Source of the DNA: Peptoclostridium sp965368085
GTDB lineage: Bacteria > Bacillota > Clostridia > Peptostreptococcales > Peptostreptococcaceae
Assembly (NCBI GenBank): GCA_965368085.1
Contig: CBDULP010000018.1
Span: 1 to 50,275 of the forward strand
Direction: 5' to 3'
DNA length: 50,275 nt
Position numbers and translations under genes: made by a program. Shown piece by piece: positions 31,882 to 40,269 of the stretch (positions are counted from its first letter, which is position 1; each line of letters begins with the position of its first letter). The notes under the pieces are model-generated. The model saw nothing but the letters and a program-made list of their open reading frames with translations. It was not told the origin of the DNA and did no database searches.

Positions 31882-32346
31882 ATGAAAATCTATGAGGGAA
31901 ATTTAATAGCAAAAGGAAAAAAATTCGTAGTGGTTGTTGCAAGGTTTAATGAGTTTATAACTTCAAAACTTCTTTCGGGATCTATAGACTGCCTTAAAAG
32001 ACACGGGGCTACAGAAGACGACATAGAAGTGCTTTGGGTTCCGGGAGCATTTGAAATACCTCTTGTTTGCAAAAAACTTGCTTCATCTTCAAAATACGAT
32101 GCAATAATAGCACTTGGAGCTGTAATAAGAGGAGCTACATCACATTATGACTATGTATGCGGCGAGGTCTCAAAGGGAGTGGCAAGCGTGTCGCTTGAAA
32201 AAGAACTTCCGATATCTTTCGGGGTAATAACTACTGAAAACATAGAGCAGGCCATAGAAAGAGCAGGAACAAAGGCCGGAAACAAGGGCTGGGATGCGGC
32301 AATGTCTGCAATAGAGATGGCGAACATAATGGACAGTATAGGATAA
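31882..32346 (+). CDS. ribH: 6,7-dimethyl-8-ribityllumazine synthase
   Basis: Condenses the RibA/D and RibB products to lumazine. 154 aa, with ARFNEFITSKLL, PGAFEIP, ALGAVIRGATSHYDYVC and the catalytic His, and GNKGWDAA at the end. GGAGGG precedes ATG. Last of the four rib genes, separated from ribBA by 273 nt that contain the folded element. Confidence 0.97.
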   Translation: MKIYEGNLIAKGKKFVVVVARFNEFITSKLLSGSIDCLKRHGATEDDIEVLWVPGAFEIPLVCKKLASSSKYDAIIALGAVIRGATSHYDYVCGEVSKGVASVSLEKELPISFGVITTENIEQAIERAGTKAGNKGWDAAMSAIEMANIMDSIG

Positions 32347-32393
32347 TAATGGACAGAAAATATATATAATGCATAAAAATTATTTTTAACAAG

Positions 32394-32423
32394 TTGACAA
32401 AATTAATATATATATATTACAAT
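32394..32423 (+). promoter_or_regulatory. sigma-A promoter before the lysine riboswitch
   Basis: TTGACA (32394-32399), 18-nt spacer, TACAAT (32418-32423), about 50 nt before the aptamer. Confidence 0.65.
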
Positions 32424-32475
32424 GAGCATATAGTTCAATTATAGAGCAATTAAAAAACTAAAAACTACTGTTCAA

Positions 32476-32643
32476 ATAATAATAGAGGAGCAACATTTAA
32501 GAGTACCAAGGCAGAGTAAAGCACGGTGAAGCTTTGGAAAAGGAAATGTTGCCGAAATATATGACTGACGCTTTAAGGTCATATGTTGGGCCTGCATAGA
32601 ATATGTGCAGGACTGTCACAGGTTATTGTGGAGGGCTATTATT
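32476..32643 (+). ncRNA. lysine riboswitch (L box)
   Basis: P1 is closed by AATAATAG (32476-32483) with CTATTATT (32635-32642). Conserved blocks are present in order: AAGAGTACC, CTTTGG, TTGCCGAAATATATGAC, then GGGCCTGCATAGAATATGTGCAGG, ACTGTCAC and GTGGAGGGCTATT, closely paralleling the B. subtilis lysC leader. A terminator follows at 32698-32732. Confidence 0.93.
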
Positions 32644-32697
32644 CGAATTGGAAGGCAGTCTGGATTTTTCTGGGTTGCGCGCAGGTATGCACATTCT

Positions 32698-32732
32698 AAT
32701 CTCCGAATAATTATTCGGAGATTTTATTTTTT
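32698..32732 (+). terminator. lysine riboswitch terminator
   Basis: A 26-bp palindrome (AATCTCCGAATAA and its complement, 32698-32723) is followed by a T-rich stretch. Confidence 0.88.
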
Positions 32733-32806
32733 TCTGGTTTGAAATATGGTTTTACTCCGTAGAGCGGTTGCAGTTTTTATCAAAAATTAAAAAAGGAGGA
32801 GTAAAT

Positions 32807-34546
32807 ATGAAAAAGAGAAATATCATAGCAATTTTAACTATCATACTAATAATGGCCATGACAGGCAGCGCATTTGCGGTAGATTCAGAGGTGGCACAGG
32901 CAAATGCGGACAAGTTTGGCATATGGACAATACTTCCACCACTTGTTGCAATAGCTCTTGCGTTCATAACCAAGAACGTAGTGCTTTCCCTTTTCATAGG
33001 TGTTTTTTCGGGAACATTCCTTATAGGGCTTAATGATTCAAATGCGCTTATGGCAATATTCAACGGATTCATGCTTATAGTGGACAATATACTCGCATCA
33101 CTTGCAGACAGCTGGAATGCGGGGATAATACTTCAGGTTCTTACAATAGGAGGTCTTATAGCGCTTGTATCTAAGATGGGTGGAGCGAAGGCAGTTGCAG
33201 AATCACTTTCTAAAAAGGCCAAGTCGCCTACAAGTGCTCAGCTTATAACTTGGGTTCTTGGAATGCTTGTGTTCTTTGATGACTATGCAAACTCACTTAT
33301 AGTCGGACCTATAATGAGGCCTGTTGCAGATAAGATGAGGATTTCGAGAGAAAAGCTTGCATTCGTAATAGATGCCACAGCTGCTCCTATATCGGGAATT
33401 GCACTTATATCAACTTGGGTTGGATACGAGCTGAGTCTTATAAAGAGTGCATATGAGGGAATAGGACAAAATGTCAACGCATACGAGATATTCATACAGA
33501 CGATACCATACAGATTCTACAACATACTGATACTTCTTTTCATAATGTTTACAGCAGTAATGCTTAAGGAATTCGGACCTATGTACAAGGCTGAAAAGAG
33601 AGCAAGGGAGACAGGTAAACTTCTTCCAGACGGCGCAAAGCCTATGGTTTCGGACGAGACTACAGAGCTTGAGCCTAAGCCGGGAACAAAACTGAGCATA
33701 TGGAATGCAATAATACCTATAGGTGTTCTTATAGGTTCTGCATTCATAGGATTCTACTATAATGGGTACCTTGCGCTTTCACCAGAAGAACAGGCAATGG
33801 TTATGGCAAGCCCGTTTTCATTCGCAGCAATAAGGGACACATTCGGGGCTTCCGATGCCAGCATAGTTCTTTTCCAGGCGGCGCTTATAGGAAGTATAGT
33901 TGCAATAGGAATGGGAATGAAGCAGAAGATATTCTCGCTTTCAGAAGCAATAGACACTTGGGTTCATGGAATGAAGTCACTCATAATAACAGGGGTCATA
34001 CTTCTTCTTGCATGGTCGCTTTCGGGAGTTATAAAGGAGCTTGGAACTGCTAAATTCCTTGTATCTGTACTTTCAGGTTCTATACCAGAGTTTCTTTTGC
34101 CTACAATAATATTCATACTTGGATCTATAATATCTTTTGCAACTGGAACATCTTACGGAACAATGGGTATACTAATGCCTCTTACAATACCGCTTGCATA
34201 TGCTATATCGCCTGAAAGCAGCTATGTTGTAATGAGTGCTGGAGCGGTTCTTACAGGAGCGATATTCGGGGATCACTGCTCTCCTATATCGGATACTACA
34301 ATACTGTCATCAATGGGTTCTGCGTGTGACCACCTTGAGCACACAAGAACACAAATGGTTTACTCGCTTACAGTTGCAGCTATATCAATACTGTTTGGAT
34401 ATATACCTGCCGGACTGGGAGTTCCTATGGCAATAGTAATTCCAGTTTCGATATTAGCTACAGGACTTACAGTATTTTTCCTAGGAAAGTCGGTTAAGGA
34501 TCTAGAGCTTCAAACTGGAGAAATAACAGAAGAAAAAGTTATGTAA
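32807..34546 (+). CDS. NhaC-family transporter, probable lysine carrier
   Basis: A 579-aa secondary transporter of the NhaC Na+/H+ antiporter family, with about 12 helices. A signal-like N-terminal segment ends in SAFAVDS. Family blocks include GVFSGTFLIG, VFFDDYANSLIVGP, the SFATGTSYGTMGILMPL block and GAIFGDHCSPISDTTILSS. ATG 32807 follows AAAGGAGGAG. Because a lysine riboswitch controls it, it is probably a lysine importer of the LysW type rather than a sodium/proton antiporter. This is inferred from the regulation. Confidence 0.85.
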   Translation: MKKRNIIAILTIILIMAMTGSAFAVDSEVAQANADKFGIWTILPPLVAIALAFITKNVVLSLFIGVFSGTFLIGLNDSNALMAIFNGFMLIVDNILASLADSWNAGIILQVLTIGGLIALVSKMGGAKAVAESLSKKAKSPTSAQLITWVLGMLVFFDDYANSLIVGPIMRPVADKMRISREKLAFVIDATAAPISGIALISTWVGYELSLIKSAYEGIGQNVNAYEIFIQTIPYRFYNILILLFIMFTAVMLKEFGPMYKAEKRARETGKLLPDGAKPMVSDETTELEPKPGTKLSIWNAIIPIGVLIGSAFIGFYYNGYLALSPEEQAMVMASPFSFAAIRDTFGASDASIVLFQAALIGSIVAIGMGMKQKIFSLSEAIDTWVHGMKSLIITGVILLLAWSLSGVIKELGTAKFLVSVLSGSIPEFLLPTIIFILGSIISFATGTSYGTMGILMPLTIPLAYAISPESSYVVMSAGAVLTGAIFGDHCSPISDTTILSSMGSACDHLEHTRTQMVYSLTVAAISILFGYIPAGLGVPMAIVIPVSILATGLTVFFLGKSVKDLELQTGEITEEKVM

Positions 34547-34564
34547 TAAATTATATAGACATAA

Positions 34565-34598
34565 AAAATAGAGGAGGCTAACGCCTCCTCTATTTTTT
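34565..34598 (+). terminator. Rho-independent terminator
   Basis: AAATAGAGGAGGC and GCCTCCTCTATTT form a perfect stem with a TAAC loop, then a T-run. It ends the NhaC-family gene. Confidence 0.9.
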
Positions 34599-34667
34599 AT
34601 GCGAAATTATGGAATTTCATGGTGGATTAATTTTTGGAATATAGTCGCATAAAAGGTTTTAAAACAT

Positions 34668-34707
34668 AAAAAAGGAAGAGAAGACAGCATGCCGTCTCTT
34701 CCTTTTT
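34668..34707. terminator. second hairpin, serving the minus-strand small gene
   Basis: GGAAGAG (34674-34680) pairs with CTCTTCC (34696-34702), with A- and T-runs on both sides. On the minus strand it lies about 30 nt after the stop codon of the gene at 34736-34909. Confidence 0.7.
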
Positions 34708-34735
34708 TATAGTATATTTTATTGAGCGGATAATA

Positions 34736-34909
34736 TTATTTACATTGCTTAAATATGGTAGTATTCATGTATTCTCTTACGGAGTCGAGCATTGCGACTG
34801 CTTTTTTGTTATCCTTATGATATGTTCCACAGTATTCAGCCAGAGCCCAGCAAAGTATTCGCTGCTCTTCAATGTCTTCTATGATAATCTTATTATTTTC
34901 AATTTTCAT
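34736..34909 (-). CDS. small unknown protein, 57 aa
   Basis: A 57-aa minus-strand frame from ATG (34907-34909) to TAA, with AAGGAGA 7 nt upstream. It begins MKIENNKIIIEDIEEQ, then ILCWALAEYCGTYHKDNKK, and ends FKQCK (shown in pieces). It is hydrophilic, helix-prone, and has three cysteines. No family is recognised. Codon use, binding site and the terminator that follows support it as a real gene, though it is easily missed by length cut-offs. Confidence 0.7.
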   Translation of the reverse strand: MKIENNKIIIEDIEEQRILCWALAEYCGTYHKDNKKAVAMLDSVREYMNTTIFKQCK

Positions 34910-35113
34910 GAGAACTCTCCTTGTGATGTTTTTAATTGGCCTACGATTCCATTATATGCCAAGTGGAGGTAAAGTTCAATAAAAATTAAAAAAATTTTAA
35001 AAAAATAACGTTAAAATCAAAATAAATAGTAACAAAGGCTAAAATGCCATTGTGTACCATTTGTTTAAATCCCTTTTATTTTGAGTATTAATATATAAAA
35101 GGGGGATGGGCCA

Positions 35114-35434
35114 ATGGATGAAAAAAGACTTTTACTACAGTTTATAATATTTGCGGTCATATTCTTTTCGGTGCTGGCTATAATGGGTTCATTCAGTTTC
35201 AGCAGGGAGAGCGAAAGATTTTACAAGGTTCAAAAGGAACTTTTAGAAGGAGTGGATAATACGTCTCTTTACAAGTACATAGAATATTTTGAAAAGAGGA
35301 GACTTAATATAACGACGGAGCACAGAGAGATGATGATAGAAGCGTTTGAAATCATTGAAAATTCGAAAGACGTAAGCGACGACTTAAAGAAAAAGTTCGA
35401 AGATCTTATGTTTGAAAAGGGAATACCTGTATAG
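35114..35434 (+). CDS. small membrane-anchored protein, unknown
   Basis: A 106-aa protein with one N-terminal hydrophobic helix (LLLQFIIFAVIFFSVLAIMG, about residues 6-25) and a charged, helical extracytoplasmic or cytoplasmic tail. GGGGGATGG lies before ATG. It is 11 nt ahead of a bactofilin-like gene, with which it is probably co-transcribed. No family recognised. Confidence 0.65.
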   Translation: MDEKRLLLQFIIFAVIFFSVLAIMGSFSFSRESERFYKVQKELLEGVDNTSLYKYIEYFEKRRLNITTEHREMMIEAFEIIENSKDVSDDLKKKFEDLMFEKGIPV

Positions 35435-35445
35435 GGGGCATGTTT

Positions 35446-36615
35446 ATGAAAAAAATATATTCATTAATTATAACAGCGGTTATTCTTGTTTTTACAGGGA
35501 CCGCTGTTTTTTCGCAGAATGGAATAAACGATATTGATACAAGCGAAATGATTGGAATTCATGAAGGGGAAAAGATTGAAAAAGATCTTTTTATAGCAAC
35601 TGGTGCATTTACAAACAAAGGGGAAGTTGACGGGGAGCTTTTTTGTGCTTCAAACAGTTTTCACAATTTTGGAAGTGTAAGCGGAGACATAATAGCAGCT
35701 GCAAGCTATATAAGGGTTGACGGCAATGCCGGAGCGGATGTCAGACTTGCAAGCGAAAGAGCAGAAATAGGCGGAAACATTTCAGAGGATGCAACCGTAT
35801 TTGCAAGAGCTGTTGAAATAGACGGAACCATAGGAAATACCCTTTTGGTGGCGGCACGGGAGCTGAATATGAATGGAAGCATAGGGGGAGATATCAAGGG
35901 TGCTGTAAAGACCATGGTAATAGATGGCGTGGTAAAAGGAGATGTCAGCATTGAAGCAGATAACATAAGATTTGGACCAAACGCAAGAATCGAAGGCGAT
36001 TTCATATACAGAAACAATATTGAAATAAGAGTTCCAGAAGGAATTGTGCTTGGAAAGGTAGAGAGAAGAGCGCCCGTATTTGACGGCAGTATTGGCATGG
36101 ACAAGTTTGAAAGAGAATCCAGAAAGTACTCTCTGTTTGCCAAAGCACTTTTCGGATTTGGATATATTGCTGCTACAATGGCGTTTTATGCTCTGTTCAA
36201 GCCATTTGCAGAAAGAACATCTGAAAATATAATCAAAAAACCTTGGTATTCGCTCGGACTGGGATTCGCGGCTATTATAGTGATTCCGATAGCTGCTGTG
36301 ATTCTTTTGGTTACAGTAGTGGGCATGCCGCTGGCGATTTTGACTCTTGTCGGGTATGGAGTGCTTCTTTACATTTCAAAAATACCGGTCGCCCACGTGA
36401 TTGGAAGATTCATTTTTGGAGGAAAGAGCCCGTATGCAGGCTTTTTCATTGGAATGGCTACTATAATGCTTATTGGAAACATTCCGTATGCGGGAAAGTT
36501 CATGTCTCTCGTTGTAAATGTTTTGGGAGTAGGGGCGTTTTTTTTGACGGCTTTTGGAAAAGAAAATAGGAACAAAGGCAAAAAAGAAGAAATACTGCCA
36601 TTGGGGGAAGGATAG
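35446..36615 (+). CDS. bactofilin-like beta-helix with C-terminal membrane domain
   Basis: A 389-aa protein. A signal peptide or helix (about 1-22) is followed by about 150 residues of short repeats rich in GxxxGD-like turns (KGEVDGELF, VSGDII, VDGNAGADV, IGGDIKGA, VKGDVSIEA), typical of the polymer-forming bactofilin right-handed beta-helix. The C-terminal third contains four hydrophobic helices with a cluster of Pro-Gly. ATG 35446 is 7 nt after GGGGG; ATG 35440 abuts it. Membrane-linked bactofilin-like proteins are uncommon; it may scaffold envelope structures such as the pilus. Confidence 0.7.
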   Translation: MKKIYSLIITAVILVFTGTAVFSQNGINDIDTSEMIGIHEGEKIEKDLFIATGAFTNKGEVDGELFCASNSFHNFGSVSGDIIAAASYIRVDGNAGADVRLASERAEIGGNISEDATVFARAVEIDGTIGNTLLVAARELNMNGSIGGDIKGAVKTMVIDGVVKGDVSIEADNIRFGPNARIEGDFIYRNNIEIRVPEGIVLGKVERRAPVFDGSIGMDKFERESRKYSLFAKALFGFGYIAATMAFYALFKPFAERTSENIIKKPWYSLGLGFAAIIVIPIAAVILLVTVVGMPLAILTLVGYGVLLYISKIPVAHVIGRFIFGGKSPYAGFFIGMATIMLIGNIPYAGKFMSLVVNVLGVGAFFLTAFGKENRNKGKKEEILPLGEG

Positions 36616-36616
36616 C

Positions 36617-37327
36617 ATGAAAAAGAATATAACATGGAGTGAATACCAGAATTTCATGAATGAAATTGATCCGGAAAACAGATATGACTATGCATTTTCA
36701 GGCATATATGCAAGCAGCCAGCATGAACTCGTGCAAAAGGTCAAGGATTATATAATGTCGAAAAACGGAGGAAGCATTCCGCAAGCTCTTGAAGAGGCAC
36801 TGAGGCCTGAAAACAACTACACGTTCGAAGAGCCTGGATATTACGACTTCATAAGGAATAAGAAGCTGTCTTCAAGGATAATGATATACCCGGTGCAAAG
36901 GATATATGAAGACCTGTACAAGAAGACAAGCGGATATGACTTTTTAAGAAAAGGAATATCCAATGAAGACTGGTATTCATATATGAATCTGCTTTTTCAC
37001 ATGGATCCCGACTATGTTAAATTCCAGAGGGGATCCAGGATATATGCGAGGGATGCCATGGAGCTAAAGCAAAAGACAAAAAAGTATTTGAATGCAAACT
37101 GCAGGCATATACTGAAAGATGAGTTCATAAAAATATCCCAGTTTTATGACTATTTTGTATGCGGGGGATATTATGATTTGAACTATGAAATCATGAATCC
37201 TGACATACTGAGGGGGAAAAATGAAAAAAGCATAAATTCTAAAATGATTTTTATCATGCCTATAAAAGAAGTATATGAAGTATATAAAAATGAATACATG
37301 GAAAAACTATCCAGCAAAACCGATTGA
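36617..37327 (+). CDS. unknown 236-aa soluble protein
   Basis: A 236-aa aromatic-rich protein (many Tyr and Phe), without membrane segments or a recognised domain. Two similar blocks may indicate an internal duplication: one around residue 6-110 containing WSEYQNFMNEIDPE, the other around 120-225 containing WYSYMNLLFHMDPD. GGGGAAGG precedes ATG 36617. It is co-directional with the pilus genes but separated from them by about 216 nt. Confidence 0.65.
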   Translation: MKKNITWSEYQNFMNEIDPENRYDYAFSGIYASSQHELVQKVKDYIMSKNGGSIPQALEEALRPENNYTFEEPGYYDFIRNKKLSSRIMIYPVQRIYEDLYKKTSGYDFLRKGISNEDWYSYMNLLFHMDPDYVKFQRGSRIYARDAMELKQKTKKYLNANCRHILKDEFIKISQFYDYFVCGGYYDLNYEIMNPDILRGKNEKSINSKMIFIMPIKEVYEVYKNEYMEKLSSKTD

Positions 37328-37470
37328 TTTCAATGAATAATTTAAAATAGCTTATATATTAATCGAAATGATAAAAAATAAATTAAAATCACATTAAAAA
37401 AAATATCGAGAAAATACGATTAAAAAAACTTCAGTAAGGTATATATAGATTAAATACAGAATATAAAAAA

Positions 37471-37535
37471 TATGGAGCAAAAGACCTGATTTAGGGATTG
37501 TGGCTCCATAACAACCTCGGGATTACCGGGAGAGG
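37471..37535 (+). promoter_or_regulatory. leader hairpins before flp1, one masking the ribosome binding site
   Basis: TATGGAGC (37471-37478) pairs with GCTCCATA (37503-37510). A second hairpin then pairs CCTC (37515-37518) with GAGG (37532-37535), which is the flp1 ribosome binding site, around a CGG/CCG stem. This could regulate translation of the major pilin. It does not fit the c-di-GMP riboswitch consensus. Confidence 0.4.
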
Positions 37536-37543
37536 TGATGCCC

Positions 37544-37735
37544 ATGAAAACTTTTTTTAACTTTTTACAAACCTGTACAGGAAAGAAAACAACAGGCGAA
37601 GAAGGACAGGGCCTTGTCGAGTATTCGCTGATAATATTACTTATAGCAATAGCGTTGGTTGGAGTATTGAAATTATTTGGTGTTGATCTTGGTGATATTT
37701 ATGATGATATTGTGGCTGTAATTAAGGCTTTATAA
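37544..37735 (+). CDS. flp1: Flp-type prepilin
   Basis: A 63-aa prepilin for the Tad pilus. ATG 37544 has GAGAGG 8 nt upstream. A leader of about 23 residues ends in EEG, followed by QGLVEYSLI, the hydrophobic pilin helix, with the processing glycine and glutamate in the expected Flp position. It contains an unusual CTGKKTTGEEG leader segment. First of two pilin genes. Confidence 0.85.
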   Translation: MKTFFNFLQTCTGKKTTGEEGQGLVEYSLIILLIAIALVGVLKLFGVDLGDIYDDIVAVIKAL

Positions 37736-37821
37736 TATCTTCATATGAATTGAAAATTAATATCTAGGGAATATATGTAACTATGTGATGATAGAGAAGG
37801 AGTTGCGAAGGAGGGGTCACA

Positions 37822-37998
37822 ATGTTGAGAACATTGATGAATTATTTCGGATATTATGTAAACGATGAAAGAGGACAGGGTTTGGTTGAGTATGCATTGA
37901 TAATTGCGCTTATAGGGGTAGTTCTTGTGCTTTCGCTTCAAAATGTTGAGGGTGGAATAGATGGTGTGTTTACGAAAATTATAAATGCGCTTAAATAA
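37822..37998 (+). CDS. flp2: second Flp-type prepilin, 58 aa
   Basis: A 58-aa prepilin, easily missed by length filters. AAGGAGGGG precedes ATG 37822. The leader ends DERG, followed by QGLVEYALIIALIGVVLVL, closely matching flp1. Both have the GQGLVEY signature. It is followed by a strong terminator, so the two pilins may be made in excess of the assembly proteins. Confidence 0.85.
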   Translation: MLRTLMNYFGYYVNDERGQGLVEYALIIALIGVVLVLSLQNVEGGIDGVFTKIINALK

Positions 37999-38036
37999 GT
38001 GTAGTTGATAAAACTATATTAGATTTATAAAAGAAA

Positions 38037-38074
38037 AAAAGCCTTGCCTTAATTTTAAGGCAAGGCTTTTTTTT
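38037..38074 (+). terminator. Rho-independent terminator after the pilin genes
   Basis: GCCTTGCCTTAA and TTAAGGCAAGGC form a 12-bp stem with a short loop, then eight T. It probably limits expression of downstream genes relative to pilins. Confidence 0.9.
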
Positions 38075-38147
38075 AGAATTTCTATAATAGATAATACTCT
38101 ATTAATACTCTATAAAAAATATTCAATAAATATAAGGGGTGGTGACT

Positions 38148-38564
38148 ATGTTAAAGAGTAAATGGGTAAAAAATAAAAAAGGTCAGGCCCTTGTTGAGTT
38201 TGCATTAATACTTCCTATACTATTTATGATTGTATTTGGAATAGTAGAGTTTGGAAGGGTTTTTAATGCATATGTAATAGTATCGAATGCCTCAAGGGAA
38301 GGAGCAAGGCAGGCGGCAGTTGGAAAGGGTGATTCTGAAGTTAGAACAAAAGTTAAAGATGTTGCATCATCCCTTAGCATAGTGGATGATGACATAGGCA
38401 TAGATCCTGCAAAAGGGTCAAGGGAATACGGGGATCAAGTTACAGTCGATGTGAATTATAATCTTCCGATTATAGCACCTTTTGTAGATGTAATACTTGA
38501 TTCTGATGGAGATGGCAACTATCAGCTTCACGCTTCAACCTCGATGAGAGTAGAGAAGGAATAG
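38148..38564 (+). CDS. tadE: TadE-like pseudopilin
   Basis: A 138-aa minor pilin-like protein. KKGQALVEFALILPILFMIVFGIVEFGR (given in pieces: GQALVEFALILP, VEFGRVFNAY) matches the TadE domain with its processing site. GGGGTGG before ATG 38148; a GTG at 38139 overlaps it. Overlap-like spacing (3 nt) to the next gene. Confidence 0.85.
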   Translation: MLKSKWVKNKKGQALVEFALILPILFMIVFGIVEFGRVFNAYVIVSNASREGARQAAVGKGDSEVRTKVKDVASSLSIVDDDIGIDPAKGSREYGDQVTVDVNYNLPIIAPFVDVILDSDGDGNYQLHASTSMRVEKE

Positions 38565-38576
38565 GAGGTGGGCTTT

Positions 38577-39506
38577 GTGAAAGAACTTTTTCGAAATGAA
38601 AGAGGAAGTGCCATAATACTTCTTGCAATATTAATAACAGTAGTTTTGGGATTTGCAGCACTTGCGGTGGATGTCGGACTTATGACATACCATAAGGGCA
38701 AGCTTCAAAATGCGGTGGATGCGGCTGCACTTGCAGGAGCCCATGAGATTCCTGAAAGCGTTGCGGCAGGAAAAAGTGTAGCGGAGGGCTATCTATCGGA
38801 TAATGGAGAAGATGTGGCCAGTCTTGTGAGTCATGACATATATTTTGAGCAGTCCAATGAAAAGATAGTAGTGGAGGCAACATACAAAGTTGATTTTTTC
38901 TTTGCTAAGGTTCTTGGAAAGAATTCGGCAAATGTTTTAGTAAGGGCTGCGGCTACAAACACCCCTACTGAAAAAATAATAGAGGGACTTAGGCCTTTTG
39001 GGGTTTTATATGAAGATACAAAGAAATCAGGGATTATCCATCTTCAGATCAATCCAAATAAAGAGGTAGATGAAAATGGCGAAGAAATTGAGATTGGGCC
39101 TGGAAACACTGGAACGGTAGCTTTGGGTTATGATGGCAAAGATACCGGTAATGCTATCGAAGGATCTATACACCATGGAACGACAAGCGCATATGTTAAA
39201 GATCAATATATAGATACTGAGCCCGGTATCAGTGGAGGTAATATGAAAAAAGGTCTTAAAGGTCTGTTTGACGATTATGGAGATGAAGTCATAATCGTTA
39301 TTCCGATAGTAAATACGCTTGGGGTTGGAGGTAGAAGTGAACCTGTTAAAATAACTGGTTTTGCGGCATTTAAGATGAAAAGAAGTGACAATCTTCCATA
39401 CAATAAGGTGGTTGTTGGAGAATTTGTAGAAGAAGTTTTGGCAGTTGGAGTGGGGAATAGCAGTGGAACTGACTATGGAGTAAGGTCGGTAAATCTTGTA
39501 GAATAG
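38577..39506 (+). CDS. TadG-like pilus assembly protein
   Basis: A 309-aa protein with the N-terminal TadG-type helix (ERGSAIILLAILITVVLG, followed by AVDVG) and the GKLQNAVDAAALAGA block common to Flp pilus-associated TadG proteins. A long extracytoplasmic domain follows, without the full von Willebrand domain seen in longer TadG proteins. GTG 38577 is used because GGAGGTG at 38565-38570 contains another GTG. Confidence 0.78.
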   Translation: MKELFRNERGSAIILLAILITVVLGFAALAVDVGLMTYHKGKLQNAVDAAALAGAHEIPESVAAGKSVAEGYLSDNGEDVASLVSHDIYFEQSNEKIVVEATYKVDFFFAKVLGKNSANVLVRAAATNTPTEKIIEGLRPFGVLYEDTKKSGIIHLQINPNKEVDENGEEIEIGPGNTGTVALGYDGKDTGNAIEGSIHHGTTSAYVKDQYIDTEPGISGGNMKKGLKGLFDDYGDEVIIVIPIVNTLGVGGRSEPVKITGFAAFKMKRSDNLPYNKVVVGEFVEEVLAVGVGNSSGTDYGVRSVNLVE

Positions 39507-39517
39507 GGGGGATTTTC

Positions 39518-40258
39518 TTGAAAGCGGATAAAAGAGTGATGATTTTATCGATTTTTGTGGCATTTATTACAACTTTTGCGATATACAGGTACATGGACAA
39601 TTTGATAAGCGTAAATGACGAGGCTAACTTTAAGCAGGTATGGGTCGCTAATCAGGAAATTCCAATGAAGACGAAGATAACCACGGAAATGCTTGAAGAA
39701 AAGCGTATCAGAGAGGACTTGATGGCCAAAGGTGCAGTTACGAATGAAAATGAGGTTATAGGCAAGTACGCACTTTACAGCCTTGTGGAAGGTGAACAGG
39801 TTGTCGAATCAAAGGTTGCAGATGTTGAAAAAACATATTTTTCGTACAACATACCTAAAAACCAAAGAGCCATAACGGTCGAAGTGGATCAGGTGAGCGG
39901 AGTTGCAGATCTTGTGAGACCTGGGGACTATGTTGATGTTCTTGTGTTCTTTGAAGAGCATGAAATTGCTTCTGGAGGAACTAAAAAGAACTATCCTAAT
40001 GTTTCAAAGGATATGCTTCAAAAAGTTATGGTGATTTCAGTGGACAAGAACTTCGAATTTGGAAGCGAACCGCCGGCAACTGAAGTTGAAGACTCCGAGA
40101 GAAAAAGAATGATAACACTTTCGGTAAATGCATGGGATGCCGAAAAGGTTGTTCTTGCACAGGAAAAAGGAAGCGTCCATTTGGCACTTAGAAATCCAGA
40201 GGACAACGATGTACAAGAAACTAATGGAGCAATACAGGAGGACATAGTAAATAGATAG
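39518..40258 (+). CDS. cpaB: Flp pilus assembly protein CpaB (RcpC)
   Basis: A 246-aa protein with an N-terminal membrane helix and the SAF-type domain: IPMKTKITTEML and YSLVEGEQVVESKV, then QRAITVEVDQVSGVADLVRPGDYVDV, the CpaB signature (in part). TTG 39518 has GGGGG 6 nt upstream. In diderm organisms CpaB/RcpC acts with the secretin; its role in a Gram-positive envelope is less clear. Confidence 0.88.
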   Translation: MKADKRVMILSIFVAFITTFAIYRYMDNLISVNDEANFKQVWVANQEIPMKTKITTEMLEEKRIREDLMAKGAVTNENEVIGKYALYSLVEGEQVVESKVADVEKTYFSYNIPKNQRAITVEVDQVSGVADLVRPGDYVDVLVFFEEHEIASGGTKKNYPNVSKDMLQKVMVISVDKNFEFGSEPPATEVEDSERKRMITLSVNAWDAEKVVLAQEKGSVHLALRNPEDNDVQETNGAIQEDIVNR

Positions 40259-40269
40259 GGGGGATTCAG

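Noticed and set aside
37471..37543. c-di-GMP riboswitch before the pilin genes
   Set aside because: Neither the type I nor the type II consensus blocks are present, so only generic hairpins are reported.
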